64,000 nucleotides of DNA from Caulobacter segnis ATCC 21756. Its GTDB lineage: Bacteria > Pseudomonadota > Alphaproteobacteria > Caulobacterales > Caulobacteraceae. This document shows positions 34,787 to 44,467 of the stretch, in pieces (position 1 is the stretch's first letter; each line of letters starts with the position of its first letter). Location of the stretch: NCBI RefSeq assembly GCF_000092285.1, contig NC_014100.1, positions 1 to 64,000 of the forward strand. Reading direction: 5' to 3'. The notes under the pieces are model-generated. The model saw only the letters and a program-made list of their open reading frames with translations. It did no database searches and was not told the DNA's origin. The translations under genes were made by a program, and so were the position numbers.

Positions 34787-37700
34787 ATGAGCGACGAGAA
34801 CGAAAACGGCCGACCCGGCGGACGAGCCCCGATCACGCTGAAGCCCCGTCAGGGCTCGGTGAGCGCTGGGGTCGTGAAGCAAAGCTTCAGCCACGGCCGG
34901 ACCAAGACGGTGGTTGTGGAAACCAAGCGGACGCGGCCCCACGCGCCCGCGTCCGGCAATCTTGCCGCGCCGTCTTCGGCAGAGCGTCGCCAAGACGGCC
35001 CCGCGCCCCGCCCGCAGCAGTCGCAAGGCGGCGCGTCGGCGGGCGGCGGTTCCGCCGGTGGTCTTTCGCAGGAAGAACTGCGCGCCCGTCAACGCGTTGT
35101 CGACGCCGCCCGCGAGGCTCAGGCCCGTCAGGCCGCCGATCGCGCCGCCGCGGAAGCCCGCGCCCGAGCGGCTCAGGAAGCCGCTCAGCGTGAAGCCGCC
35201 GCCAAGGCCGCGGCCGAACGCGCGGCGGCGGCTCCGGCTCCGGCTCCCACGCCGGCCGCGCCCACGCCTGTGACGCCGCCCCCGGCCGCTCCGGTTCAGC
35301 CGCCTGTCGCGCAAGCGCCGGCCGCGCCGCGCGCCGAAGCGCCGCGTCAGGAAGCGCCTCGTCAGGACGCTCCCCGCCAGGACGCCTCTCGTCAGGACGC
35401 CTCGCGCGCCCCGACGTCGGGCCAGACCCGCACCTACGAACCCAGCCGCGACCGCCGCGACGATCGTCCGACCACGACGACCTATCGTCCGGCCCCGCAA
35501 GGCGACCGTCCGTTCAACCAGCGCGCCCCGCGTCCCGACGCCGGCGCCAACTTCGGCCAGCGCGCCCCCCGCGCCCCGAAGGCGACCGTCCGCGCGGTCC
35601 GCGTCCCGACGGTGATCGTCCGCAAGGCGATCGCGGCGGCTATCGCGGCGACCGTCCGCAAGGCGATCGTCCTCAGGGCGACCGTCCGCAGCAGACCGTC
35701 CGCTACTCGGCGCTCGCGCCGCGTCCGGCGCCGGGCGCTCGTGGTCCTGGCGGTCCGCCGCGCGGTCCGCGTCCGGGCGTTCCGGCCTCGGCCCCGGCCA
35801 CGCCGGAAATCCAGCGCGCCACCCGCTCGGCACCGCGTCCCGGCGGCAGCGTCATGGATCGTCGTCCGGACGAGGATGACGATCGTCGCAAGAGCGCCGC
35901 GCCGAACAAGGCCGTCTCGCGCGTCAAGGGCGCTCCGCAGCGCCGCGAAGGCCGCCTGACCATCCAGGCCGTCGCCGGTGACGGGGATTCCGCCGACCGC
36001 ATGCGTTCGCTCGCCTCGGTCCGCCGGGCCCGTGAGCGCGAAAAGGAAAAGCGTCGCGGCGGCGTGGCCGAACAGGCCCGTGTCGCCCGCGAGGTCGTGA
36101 TCCCGGACGTCATCACCGTGCAGGAGCTGTCCAACCGGATGGCCGTGCGCGGCGTGGACATCATCAAGTTCCTGATGCGTCAGGGCGTGATGCTGAAGAT
36201 CAACGACGTCATCGACAACGACACCGCCGAGCTGGTGGCCACCGAATTCGGCCACACCGTCAAGCGCGTGTCGGAAGCCGACGTTGAAGAAGGCTTCATC
36301 GGCGCCGACGATCACGACGATCACATGGAAGCGCGGCCCCCGGTCGTCACGATCATGGGTCACGTCGACCACGGCAAGACCAGCCTGCTCGACGCCCTGC
36401 GTTCGACGGACGTGGCGGCGGGCGAAGCTGGCGGCATCACCCAGCACATCGGCGCCTATCAGGTTCGCCTGAAGGACGGCCAGCGCGTGACCTTCCTGGA
36501 CACGCCCGGTCACGCCGCCTTCTCGCAAATGCGCGCTCGCGGCGCCAACATCACCGACATCGTGGTGCTGGTGGTGGCGGGCGACGACGGCGTCATGCCC
36601 CAGACGATCGAGGCGATCAAACACGCCAAGGCCGCCGAGGTGCCGATCATCGTCGCCGTCAACAAGATGGACAAGCCGGGCGCGGACTCCACGCGCGTGG
36701 TCAACGAGCTGCTGCAGCACGAGATCGTCGTCGAAAGCCTGGGTGGCGACACCCAGCTGATCGAGGTCTCGGCCAAGGCCCGCACGGGTCTCGAGGAGCT
36801 GCTCGAAGCCATCCTGCTGCAAGCCGAAGTGCTCGACCTGAAGGCCAACCCCGACCGCACCGCCGACGGCGTGGTGATCGAGGCCAAGCTGGACAAGGGT
36901 CGCGGCGCCGTCTCGACCGTCCTGGTCAACCGCGGCACGCTGAAGCGCGGCGACATCGTCGTCGCCGGCGCCCAGTTCGGCCGCGTCCGCGCGCTCCTCA
37001 ACGAGCGTAACGAGCAGCTGACCGAAGCCGGTCCCGCCACCCCGGTCGAGATCCTCGGCCTGGACGGCGTGCCCTCGCCGGGCGAAGCGTTCGCCGTGGT
37101 CGAGAACGAGGCCCGCGCTCGCGAGCTGACCGAATACCGCATCCGCCAGAAGCGCGAGAAGTCGATGGCCCCCGTGGGCGCCGGCGCCTCGATGGCCGAC
37201 ATGATGGCCAAGCTGCAGGACAAGAAGCTGAAAGAACTGCCGCTGGTCATCAAGGCCGACGTGCAGGGTTCGGCCGAAGCGATCATCGGTTCGCTGGACA
37301 AGATGTCGACCGACGAGGTCCGTGCGCGGATCATCCTGTCGGGCGCCGGCGCGATCAGCGAAAGCGACGTCATGCTGGCCAAGGGCGCCGGCGCGCCGGT
37401 CATCGGCTTCAACGTCCGGGCCTCGGCCCAGGCGCGAGCCCTGGCCGAACGCGAAGGGGTCGAGATCCGCTATTACGCGATCATCTACGACCTGCTGGAC
37501 GACATCAAAGGCGTGCTCTCGGGCATGCTGGCCCCGATCCAGCGCGAAACCTTCCTCGGCAACGCCGAGGTCCTGCAGGCCTTCGACATCTCCAAGGTCG
37601 GCAAGGTCGCCGGCTGTAAGGTCACCGAAGGCGTTGTCCGCAAGGGCGCCAAGGTCCGGATCATCCGTCAGGACATCGTGGTGCTCGAGCTGGGCACCCT

Positions 37701-37848
37701 GCAGACGCTCAAGCGCTTCAAGGACGAGGTCAACGAAGTCCCTGTCGGTCAGGAATGCGGCATGATGTTCGCCGGCTTCCAGGACATCAAGGTCGGCGAC
37801 GTGATCGAGTGCTTCACCGTCGAAGAGATCAAGCGCCAGCTCGACTAG
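34787..37848 (+). CDS. infB: Translation initiation factor IF-2, frameshifted as sequenced
   Basis: GTPase that brings fMet-tRNA to the ribosome. The long N-terminal region is Ala/Pro/Arg-rich ([18 protein letters not shown], then [16 protein letters not shown] and GDRPQ repeats). Then come the IF2_N domain ([16 protein letters not shown]), the G domain ([26 protein letters not shown]) and C-terminal domains II-IV. The frame breaks at 35570-35575: codons up to GQRAPR continue in another frame as [16 protein letters not shown]. An extra GC doublet in CCGCGCC explains it, and removing it gives about 1019 residues, normal for Caulobacter. The gene is essential, so sequence error is likely. A leader hairpin GCCGGG/CCCGGC lies at 34752-34768. 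Confidence 0.93.
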
Positions 37849-37895
37849 AGCGCGTTGGGCGAAAGTGGGGGCGGTTTCGCCCTCAGAACGCGCTC
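37845..37895. repeat. Nested palindromic element at the infB end
   Basis: Nested hairpin: outer arms GAGCGCGTT (37848-37856) / AACGCGCTC (37887-37895), inner arms GGGCGAAA (37857-37864) / TTTCGCCC (37875-37882). It starts CTAGAGCGCG, so it provides the infB stop codon TAG (37846-37848). Read in reverse, its core GAAACCGCCCCCACTTTCG resembles the element between mutS and glnD. Confidence 0.75.
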
Positions 37896-37905
37896 AAGGT
37901 AAAAA

Positions 37906-37938
37906 CCTAGAGCTTGTCGGACACCGACAAGCTCTAGG
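37906..37938. repeat. Perfect 15-bp palindrome, CTAGAGCTT type
   Basis: Perfect arms CCTAGAGCTTGTCGG (37906-37920) and CCGACAAGCTCTAGG (37924-37938) with a 3-base ACA loop. It shares the CTAGAGCTT outer sequence with the element after ylxR. It lies 10 bases after the first palindrome and before the infB terminator. Confidence 0.85.
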
Positions 37939-37964
37939 GGCTGGTCACGAGATCGGAAATGCCG

Positions 37965-37995
37965 AAGGGCGCGGATCGCAAGGTCCGCGCCCTTT
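37965..37995 (+). terminator. Rho-independent terminator after infB
   Basis: Nine-base stem GGGCGCGGA (37967-37975) / TCCGCGCCC (37984-37992) with an 8-base loop and TTTGT after. It ends the rimP-infB transcript beyond the two palindromes. Confidence 0.75.
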
Positions 37996-38052
37996 GTCTT
38001 GGGCGCTTTCGCCAGACTGGAAATCGCCCCAATCCGGCGCTACGCCTTCGTC

Positions 38053-38565
38053 ATGCGTATTAAGGCCCTCCTCGCTCTGACCGCTGTCGCCGCGTCCTTG
38101 ACCGCTTGCGCGACAGCTGACCGCTATGACGCCGCCGGCGACGTCCACGACCTGCTGGTGGCGATCCGTGACAACGACCGCGCCCGCTTTGACGCGCACG
38201 TTGATCGCCGCGCTCTGAAGGGCCAGATCGAGGCGCGGTTGATGGATGAAGCGCGCCGGCGAGGGTCCAGCGACGCGCTTTCAGCCTTGGCGGCCCTGGC
38301 GGCGGGTCCAATCGCCGACGTGGCTAGCGAAGCCTTGATCCGGCCCGAGACCTTCCGCGCGGCGGCGACCTATTATGGCTATACCCCGGACCGCCCGATC
38401 CCAGGCCGGGTCGCGATCGCCAGCACCCTTCGGCCGGTCGACAATGGCCGGGTCTGCGCGGCCAAGAAGGACGGTCCTTGCCTGCTGACCTTCACACGCG
38501 AGGGCTCGACCTGGCGTCTGACCGGCTTTGATCCGCAGGCGGCGAACCTGCATCTGAAGCGATGA
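38053..38565 (+). CDS. DUF2939-type lipoprotein
   Basis: Small lipoprotein of unknown function. The ATG chosen gives MRIKALLALTAVAASLTAC (lipobox LTAC) and 170 residues. The mature part follows the DUF2939 pattern: AAGDVHDLLVAIRDNDRARFDAHVDRRALKGQIEARL and a C-terminal beta segment with CLLTFTREGSTWRLTGFDP. It is assigned to DUF2939 from memory of that pattern. Its stop overlaps the next gene (ATGA), so the two are translationally coupled. They sit, with a third gene, between infB and rbfA. Confidence 0.8.
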   Translation: MRIKALLALTAVAASLTACATADRYDAAGDVHDLLVAIRDNDRARFDAHVDRRALKGQIEARLMDEARRRGSSDALSALAALAAGPIADVASEALIRPETFRAAATYYGYTPDRPIPGRVAIASTLRPVDNGRVCAAKKDGPCLLTFTREGSTWRLTGFDPQAANLHLKR

Positions 38566-39128
38566 TCAAGACTGGCTGGGGCGTTGCGGCCCTGATCCTG
38601 CTGTCCGCTTCGGCCGCGCGCGCCGAGACGCGGATGTTCTCGTACGACCCGATCTCGCCCGACGCCAAGCGGCTGACGGGCGCGGGCGTGACGATCCTGT
38701 TCAACCAGGGCCTGCTGGGCGGCGGTCGCCCGATCAAGGTCCTGGCCACCGGCGTCCCCGCAGAGGCGCGGCTCAGGGACGGCCGGCAAAGGGACCTGGG
38801 TCCTGGTGGTCTTTCCGCGATGGAGGGCGTCGACGCCGACGCGACGCTCTACGAAGTCGATTCCAGCGCGGCCCAGGGCAAGATCTATGTCCGCGCCTTC
38901 TGCCCGGGCTCGACGCGACTTTGGCTGTCATTCAGCACCATCGTCATCCGGCGCGACCTGCGGATTCAGGCGTTCGGCGACGATCCCAAGGCGCAAGGGC
39001 GGGCGCGGCTCTGCGGCACGCTGGACTTCTCCTACCGCGGCGAATGGCGGCTGCCGAAGGGCCGCTCCGCGCCGGACCCGATGCAGGACTGGACCGACAA
39101 TCCCCAGCATCCCGACACCTCGAACTGA
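38562..39128 (+). CDS. Secreted protein of unknown function
   Basis: I do not recognise a family. The 188-residue precursor has a signal peptide (MIKTGWGVAALILLSASAARA, cleavage after ARA), so it should be periplasmic. The mature protein begins ETRMFSYDPISPDAKRLTG and has two cysteines (RAFCPG, RLCGTLD) that may pair. A probable beta-rich core is followed by a Pro-rich C-terminus. It overlaps the preceding lipoprotein by four bases, which suggests the two act at the same envelope site. Confidence 0.75.
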   Translation: MIKTGWGVAALILLSASAARAETRMFSYDPISPDAKRLTGAGVTILFNQGLLGGGRPIKVLATGVPAEARLRDGRQRDLGPGGLSAMEGVDADATLYEVDSSAAQGKIYVRAFCPGSTRLWLSFSTIVIRRDLRIQAFGDDPKAQGRARLCGTLDFSYRGEWRLPKGRSAPDPMQDWTDNPQHPDTSN

Positions 39129-39186
39129 TCTGGCCGCCTGGCCCCTTCCGGTCTAGCGTTCGCGCCGGGGCAGGGAGGGCCAGGGA

Positions 39187-39972
39187 ATGCCGAACGATCC
39201 GCTGGAGGGGTTCGAGCGCTTCGATTTCGATGACGGCCGCTGGACGCGCGAGGTCTACCGGATAGGCGCGGGACCCGCGGTCATCGTCATTCACGAGGTT
39301 CCGGGCCTGCATCCGGGCGTGCTGGCCTTCGCTCGGGATCTGGCGGACGCGGGCATGACCGCCTTCTGCCCCAGTCTGTTCGGCAAGCCCGGCAAGACGG
39401 TGACGCAAGGCTATGCGATCGGCGAGATCCTCAAGAACATGTGCGTGCGGCGCGAGTTTCGCGTCTGGAAGGACGGCCGCTCTAGCCCGATCGTCGACTG
39501 GCTGCGCGCCCTGGCCCGCGAGGTTCACGCCGAATGCGGCGGCAAGGGCGTGGGCGCCGTGGGGATGTGCTTCACCGGCGGCTTCGCCTTGGCGATGATG
39601 ACCGAGCCAGCCGTGGTGGCGCCCGTGATGTCGCAGCCGTCGCTGCCGTTCGTGGACCGCGGCGGACTCGACTGCTCGGCCGCCGAGCTGGCCTGCGCCA
39701 AACAGCGTTTCACGGACGAGGGGCTGTCCCTCATGGCGCTGCGCTTCCGGTCCGACAAGCTGGTCCCCGACGCCCGCATCGCGCGCCTGAAGGCCGAGTT
39801 CGGCGACAAGGTCGAGGTGATCGAGCTGGAGGACCACGACGCCGCGCCCGGGGTGCCGATGGCGCCGCACTCGGTCCTGACCCTTCACCTTCATCGCTCG
39901 GTCCCCGATTGCGGGACGATGAAGGCGCGCGACCGGGTGATCGCGTTCTTCCAGGAGCGGGTGGGGGCCTAG
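39187..39972 (+). CDS. Dienelactone hydrolase family protein
   Basis: Alpha/beta hydrolase of the dienelactone hydrolase family, with a cysteine nucleophile. The 261-residue cytosolic protein has the nucleophile elbow GAVGMCFTGGFAL (Cys instead of Ser), the oxyanion region VIVIHEVPGLHPG, and a likely acid/base pair in LRFRSDKLVP and the C-terminal VLTLHLHRSVPD region. The natural substrate is unknown; no aromatic catabolism gene is adjacent. It is the last of three genes that separate infB from rbfA. Confidence 0.88.
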   Translation: MPNDPLEGFERFDFDDGRWTREVYRIGAGPAVIVIHEVPGLHPGVLAFARDLADAGMTAFCPSLFGKPGKTVTQGYAIGEILKNMCVRREFRVWKDGRSSPIVDWLRALAREVHAECGGKGVGAVGMCFTGGFALAMMTEPAVVAPVMSQPSLPFVDRGGLDCSAAELACAKQRFTDEGLSLMALRFRSDKLVPDARIARLKAEFGDKVEVIELEDHDAAPGVPMAPHSVLTLHLHRSVPDCGTMKARDRVIAFFQERVGA

Positions 39973-40081
39973 CGGACGCCGCGCTGGACTTCCGCCGCCG
40001 GGAGGCCTAGACACCGCGCCTTCGATTTTCCCCGCGCACCGGCGTTCGATCCGCCGGCCGGGCCAAAAGGACGTTCGCGCC

Positions 40082-40528
40082 ATGAAGCGCCATGCCGACA
40101 ACAAGAAGGGGGCCGCGACCGGCCCCTCGCAACGCCAGCTCCGCGCCGGCGAACTGATCCGCCACGCCCTGGTCGAGATCCTCCGGGAGGAGGAGCTGCA
40201 GGACGAAGCGCTGCACAACATCTCGGTCACGGTGTCCGAAGTGCGGATGAGCCCGGACCTCAAGCACGCCGTCTGCTTCGTCGAGCCGCTGGGCGCGGGC
40301 CTGACCGGCGAGGACACGACGGAGGTGATCAAGGGCCTGAACCGTGTGTCCAAGTTCCTGCGCGGCCGCCTGGGCCGCAGCATCGACATGAAGTTCACGC
40401 CGGACCTGAAGTTCATCCACGACGAGAGCTTCGGGACCGCCGCCTATATGGACAAGCTGTTCCTGGACCCGAAGGTCCAACAGGACACGCGTCGCCTTTC
40501 GGACGTCCTCGACGAAGACGAGGACTGA
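40082..40528 (+). CDS. rbfA: Ribosome-binding factor A
   Basis: Late 30S assembly factor that binds the 16S 5' region. The 148-residue protein has the family core [52 protein letters not shown], and [23 protein letters not shown]. The basic N-terminus ([10 protein letters not shown]) and acidic tail (DVLDEDED) are usual. It starts at the ATG 109 bases after the hydrolase and is followed by truB after two bases. It opens the rbfA-truB-rpsO-pnp unit. Confidence 0.97.
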   Translation: MKRHADNKKGAATGPSQRQLRAGELIRHALVEILREEELQDEALHNISVTVSEVRMSPDLKHAVCFVEPLGAGLTGEDTTEVIKGLNRVSKFLRGRLGRSIDMKFTPDLKFIHDESFGTAAYMDKLFLDPKVQQDTRRLSDVLDEDED

Positions 40529-40530
40529 GC

Positions 40531-41463
40531 ATGGCTCGCCGCAAGAAGGGCGAGACGGTCTCGGGCTGGATCTGCCTGGACAAGCCCTACGACCTGACCT
40601 CGACCACGGCCGTCTCCCGCGTTCGTCGCGCGTTCAACGCCCAGAAGGGCGGCCACGCAGGCACGCTGGACCCCCTGGCCACCGGCATCCTGCCGATCGC
40701 CCTGGGCGAGGCGACCAAGACCGTTCCGTTCCTGATGGACGCCGACAAGGCCTATCGCTTCACCATCGCCTGGGGGCGGGACACCACCACCCTCGACCGC
40801 GAGGGCGAGACCACGGCCAGCTCCGACGTCCGTCCGACCCGCGACCAGGTCGAGGCGGCGCTGCCGGCCTTCGTCGGCGAAGTCGACCAGGTCCCGCCGA
40901 ATTTCTCGGCCATCAAGGTCGACGGCGAACGCGCCTATGACCTGGCCCGTGACGGGGTCGAGTTCGAGTTGCCGACCCGCAAGGTGACGATCTTCGACCT
41001 CAAGGTCGTCGAGCAGCCGGACGTCGACCACATCACGCTGGAGATGGAATGCGGCAAGGGCACCTATGTCCGCGCCGTGGTCCGGGACCTCGCCAAGGCG
41101 CTCGGAACCTGCGGTCACGTCGCCGACCTGCGCCGCACCCGCGTGGGGGGCTTCTCGGAGGCCGGGGCGATATCGCTGGAAACTCTCGAGAATTTGAGCT
41201 ATGAGGCCCGGCTGTCGGAGGCATTGCTTCCGGTCGAGACCGCGCTGGACGACATCCCGGCGTTGGCCGTGACCGATGAAGACGCCTTCCGGCTTGCACA
41301 GGGACGCGCCATCGTCCTGCTTCCGCGTCAGGTGGAAACGTTGAAAGCCGAGCTTCCGCCCGGCGATCGCACCGTTTCCGCCATGTCCGGCGACAGGTTG
41401 GTGGCCCTGTGCGAGATGCGCGCCGGGCGGCTCAATCCGGTGCGGGTCTTCCAACTCACCTGA
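40531..41463 (+). CDS. truB: tRNA pseudouridine-55 synthase TruB
   Basis: Makes pseudouridine 55 in the T-loop of tRNAs. The 310-residue protein has the catalytic aspartate in [24 protein letters not shown], plus [25 protein letters not shown] and the [19 protein letters not shown] segment. The C-terminal PUA-like part ends [12 protein letters not shown]. It is tightly linked to rbfA (two bases) and rpsO (14 bases). Confidence 0.97.
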   Translation: MARRKKGETVSGWICLDKPYDLTSTTAVSRVRRAFNAQKGGHAGTLDPLATGILPIALGEATKTVPFLMDADKAYRFTIAWGRDTTTLDREGETTASSDVRPTRDQVEAALPAFVGEVDQVPPNFSAIKVDGERAYDLARDGVEFELPTRKVTIFDLKVVEQPDVDHITLEMECGKGTYVRAVVRDLAKALGTCGHVADLRRTRVGGFSEAGAISLETLENLSYEARLSEALLPVETALDDIPALAVTDEDAFRLAQGRAIVLLPRQVETLKAELPPGDRTVSAMSGDRLVALCEMRAGRLNPVRVFQLT

Positions 41464-41477
41464 GCGGAGACTTACCG

Positions 41478-41747
41478 ATGTCGATCACTATCGAGCGCAA
41501 GGCCGCTCTCATCGCCGAACACGCCCGCGGCGCGGGTGACACCGGCAGCGCTGAAGTCCAGGTCGCGATCCTCTCGGAACGCATCTCGAACCTGACCGAG
41601 CACTTCAAGACGCACAAGAAGGACAACCACAGCCGTCGTGGCCTGCTGAAGCTGGTTTCCCAGCGTCGCCGGCTCCTCGACCACCTGAAGAAGTCCGACG
41701 CCGGTCGCTATCAGTCCCTGATCGAAAAGCTGGGTCTGCGTCGCTAA
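41478..41747 (+). CDS. rpsO: 30S ribosomal protein S15
   Basis: Primary 16S rRNA-binding protein of the 30S platform. The 89-residue length is standard. The S15 signature appears as [36 protein letters not shown], followed by [28 protein letters not shown]. The ATG is preceded by GGAGA at good spacing. It sits between truB and pnp, the conserved order in which S15 and PNPase mRNAs are processed together. Confidence 0.98.
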   Translation: MSITIERKAALIAEHARGAGDTGSAEVQVAILSERISNLTEHFKTHKKDNHSRRGLLKLVSQRRRLLDHLKKSDAGRYQSLIEKLGLRR

Positions 41748-41757
41748 AGGCATCAGG

Positions 41758-41787
41758 TCCGCCGCCCCGCGAAAGCAGGGCGGCGGA
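41758..41787 (+). terminator. Hairpin after rpsO
   Basis: Perfect 10-base stem TCCGCCGCCC / GGGCGGCGGA with loop CGCGAAAGCA, 10 bases after the rpsO stop. There is only a weak T-run after it, so it may be a partial terminator or an mRNA processing site between rpsO and pnp. Confidence 0.65.
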
Positions 41788-41837
41788 TCGCGTATTGGGA
41801 GCTCGGCGGCCGAGACAGGCCGTACGCCAGGCTCCTC

Positions 41838-41869
41838 AAGGACGCCCGCTCCAACCGGGTCGTCCCTTT
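41838..41869 (+). terminator. Second hairpin in the pnp leader
   Basis: Stem GGACG-CCCG / CGGG-T-CGTCC with a one-base bulge, followed by CTTTG, in the 249-base rpsO-pnp gap. It could terminate leaky rpsO transcripts or be part of the pnp leader that PNPase and RNase III act on in other bacteria (inferred). Confidence 0.5.
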
Positions 41870-41996
41870 GTCCGAGGGTTCACGTCCTCAAACCCGCCTG
41901 TCACACTGGATGAGGATCATCGGGCCGGCTTCCGTTAGCCGTCCGCCCCTGTCCGCCCCCGAAGGGAATCCGCCCGCGGGAACCGAAAGAAGAAAA

Positions 41997-44135
41997 ATGT
42001 TCGATATCAAACGCAAGACGATCGAGTGGGGCGGCAAGACGCTGGTCCTCGAAACCGGTCGCATCGCCCGTCAAGCCGACGGCGCCGTCCTGGCCACCAT
42101 GGGCGAGACTGTCGTCCTGGCCACCGCCGTGTTCGCCAAGAGCCAGAAGCCGGGCCAAGACTTCTTCCCCCTGACGGTCAACTATCAGGAAAAGACCTTC
42201 GCGGCCGGCAAGATCCCCGGCGGCTTCTTCAAGCGCGAAGGCCGTCCGTCGGAAAAGGAGACCCTGGTCTCCCGCCTGATCGACCGTCCGATCCGCCCGC
42301 TGTTCGTCAAGGGCTTCAAGAACGAAGTCCAGGTCGTCGTCACCGTGCTGCAGCACGACCTCGAGAACGATCCCGACATCCTGGGCATGGTCGCCGCCTC
42401 GGCCGCCCTGACCCTGTCGGGCGCCCCGTTCATGGGTCCGATCGGCGCCGCGCGCGTCGGCTGGGTCGACGGCGCCTACGTGCTGAACCCGACTCTCGAC
42501 GAGATGAAGGAAAGCAAGATGGACCTCGTCGTGGCCGGCACCGCCGACGCCGTGATGATGGTCGAATCGGAAATCCAGGAGCTCTCGGAAGAGATCGTGC
42601 TGGGCGGCGTCAACTTCGCCCACCAGCAGATGCAGGCCGTGATCGACGCGATCATCGACCTGGCCGAGCACGCCGCCAAGGAGCCCTTCGCGTTCGAGCC
42701 GGAAGACACCGACGCGATCAAGGCCGAGATGAAGGGCATCGTCGGCGCGGACATCGCCGCCGGCTACAAGATCACCAAGAAGCAGGACCGCTACGAGGCG
42801 ATCGGTAACGCCAAGAAGAAGGCCATCGAGGCTCTGGGCAAGTCGGACACCAATCCGGCCGGCTACGACCCGCAGAAGCTGGCCGCCATCTTCAAGGAAC
42901 TGGAAGCCGACGTCGTGCGTCGCGGCATCCTGGACACCGGCCTGCGCATCGACGGCCGCGACGTCCGCACCGTCCGTCCGATCCTGGGCGAAGTCGGCAT
43001 CCTGCCGCGCACCCACGGTTCGGCTCTGTTCACCCGCGGCGAGACCCAAGCCATCGTCGTGGCGACCCTGGGCACCGGCGACGACGAGCAGTTCATCGAC
43101 GCCCTGGAAGGCACCTACAAGGAATCCTTCCTGCTGCACTACAACTTCCCGCCCTATTCGGTCGGTGAGACGGGCCGCATGGGCTCGCCGGGCCGCCGCG
43201 AAATCGGCCACGGCAAGCTGGCTTGGCGCGCCCTGCGCCCGATGCTGCCGAGCAAGGAAGACTTCCCCTACACGATCCGCCTGGTCTCGGAGATCACCGA
43301 GTCGAACGGTTCGTCCTCGATGGCCACGGTCTGCGGTTCGTCGCTGGCCATGATGGACGCCGGCGTGCCGCTGGTCCGTCCGGTCTCGGGCATCGCCATG
43401 GGCCTGATCCTGGAAAAGGACGGCTTCGCGGTCCTGTCGGACATCCTCGGCGACGAGGATCACCTCGGCGACATGGACTTCAAGGTGGCCGGCACCAGCG
43501 AGGGCCTGACCTCGCTGCAGATGGACATCAAGATCGCCGGCATCACGCCCCAGATCATGGAGCAGGCCCTGGCTCAGGCCAAGGAAGGCCGCGCGCACAT
43601 CCTGGGCGAGATGAACAAGGCCATGGACGCGCCGCGTGAAGACGTCGGCGATTTCGCCCCGAAGATCGAAACCATCACCATCCCGACCGACAAGATCCGT
43701 GAAGTGATCGGCTCGGGCGGCAAGGTGATCCGCGAGATCGTCGCCACCACCGGCGCCAAGGTCGACATCAACGACGACGGCATCGTGAAGGTCTCGGCCT
43801 CGGACGGCGCCAAGATCAAGGCCGCGATCGACTGGATCAAGTCGATCACGGACGAAGCGGAAGTCGGCAAGATCTATGACGGCAAGGTCGTGAAGGTCGT
43901 CGACTTCGGCGCCTTCGTGAACTTCTTCGGCGCCAAGGACGGTCTCGTCCACGTCAGCCAGATCAGCAACGAACGCGTCGCCAAGCCGTCGGACGTGCTG
44001 AAGGAAGGCCAGATGGTCAAGGTGAAGCTCCTGGGCTTCGACGACCGCGGCAAGACCAAGCTGTCGATGAAGGTCGTCGACCAGGAAACCGGTGAAGACC
44101 TGTCGAAGAAGGAAACGGCGGCCGAAGAGGCGTAA
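41997..44135 (+). CDS. pnp: Polyribonucleotide nucleotidyltransferase (PNPase)
   Basis: 3'-to-5' phosphorolytic exoribonuclease of the RNA degradosome. The 712-residue protein has two RNase PH domains around an all-alpha linker, with the catalytic region of the second domain in [23 protein letters not shown] domain ([25 protein letters not shown]) and an S1 domain ([22 protein letters not shown]) follow. I use the ATG giving [16 protein letters not shown]; the open frame extends 43 codons upstream into the leader. A strong terminator follows. Confidence 0.98.
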   Translation: MFDIKRKTIEWGGKTLVLETGRIARQADGAVLATMGETVVLATAVFAKSQKPGQDFFPLTVNYQEKTFAAGKIPGGFFKREGRPSEKETLVSRLIDRPIRPLFVKGFKNEVQVVVTVLQHDLENDPDILGMVAASAALTLSGAPFMGPIGAARVGWVDGAYVLNPTLDEMKESKMDLVVAGTADAVMMVESEIQELSEEIVLGGVNFAHQQMQAVIDAIIDLAEHAAKEPFAFEPEDTDAIKAEMKGIVGADIAAGYKITKKQDRYEAIGNAKKKAIEALGKSDTNPAGYDPQKLAAIFKELEADVVRRGILDTGLRIDGRDVRTVRPILGEVGILPRTHGSALFTRGETQAIVVATLGTGDDEQFIDALEGTYKESFLLHYNFPPYSVGETGRMGSPGRREIGHGKLAWRALRPMLPSKEDFPYTIRLVSEITESNGSSSMATVCGSSLAMMDAGVPLVRPVSGIAMGLILEKDGFAVLSDILGDEDHLGDMDFKVAGTSEGLTSLQMDIKIAGITPQIMEQALAQAKEGRAHILGEMNKAMDAPREDVGDFAPKIETITIPTDKIREVIGSGGKVIREIVATTGAKVDINDDGIVKVSASDGAKIKAAIDWIKSITDEAEVGKIYDGKVVKVVDFGAFVNFFGAKDGLVHVSQISNERVAKPSDVLKEGQMVKVKLLGFDDRGKTKLSMKVVDQETGEDLSKKETAAEEA

Positions 44136-44169
44136 GCCTTCAAAGCCCGGTTTTCCGGAACGAACGCGG

Positions 44170-44199
44170 CGGGCGGCTCCGAAAGGGGCCGCCCGTTTT
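44170..44199 (+). terminator. Rho-independent terminator after pnp
   Basis: Eleven-base stem CGGGCGGCTCC / GGGGCCGCCCG (one G-T wobble) with a GAAA tetraloop and TTTTG, 34 bases after the pnp stop. Confidence 0.92.
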
Positions 44200-44259
44200 G
44201 CGTTTTGGGAGCGCGTGACGCCGTGAGGCGTTGTCCCTGGCTGAACAGGGAGCGCCGCC

Positions 44260-44463
44260 ATGGACATCCGCCAGCAAGCCGACCGCGAGATCGACGAGGC
44301 TCCCGACAAGTCCGTCGGTTTCTTGCTGCCCGAGGATGAGTGGGAGGCTTTCTTGGCCTCGACGGGCGCCGAGGCTCGTGGCGATCCGCCGGAGACGGTT
44401 TATCGCGGAGCGCGGTTCAAGCGCGCCCCGGTGACCGCCATCACCCACGAAGAAGGGTTTTAA
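44260..44463 (+). CDS. Small acidic hypothetical protein (67 aa)
   Basis: Unrecognised 67-residue protein. It opens MDIRQQADREIDEAPDKSVGFLLPEDEWEAFLAS and ends THEEGF; it has no signal, membrane segment or cysteine. The ATG is preceded by AGGGAG at suitable spacing, and the codons match the genome's usage, so I think it is real. It lies 4 bases before the DUF1206 gene and probably shares its transcript. The LPEDEWEAFL pattern hints at a small antitoxin-like or regulatory protein, but nothing supports that further. Confidence 0.6.
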   Translation: MDIRQQADREIDEAPDKSVGFLLPEDEWEAFLASTGAEARGDPPETVYRGARFKRAPVTAITHEEGF

Positions 44464-44467
44464 GCGC

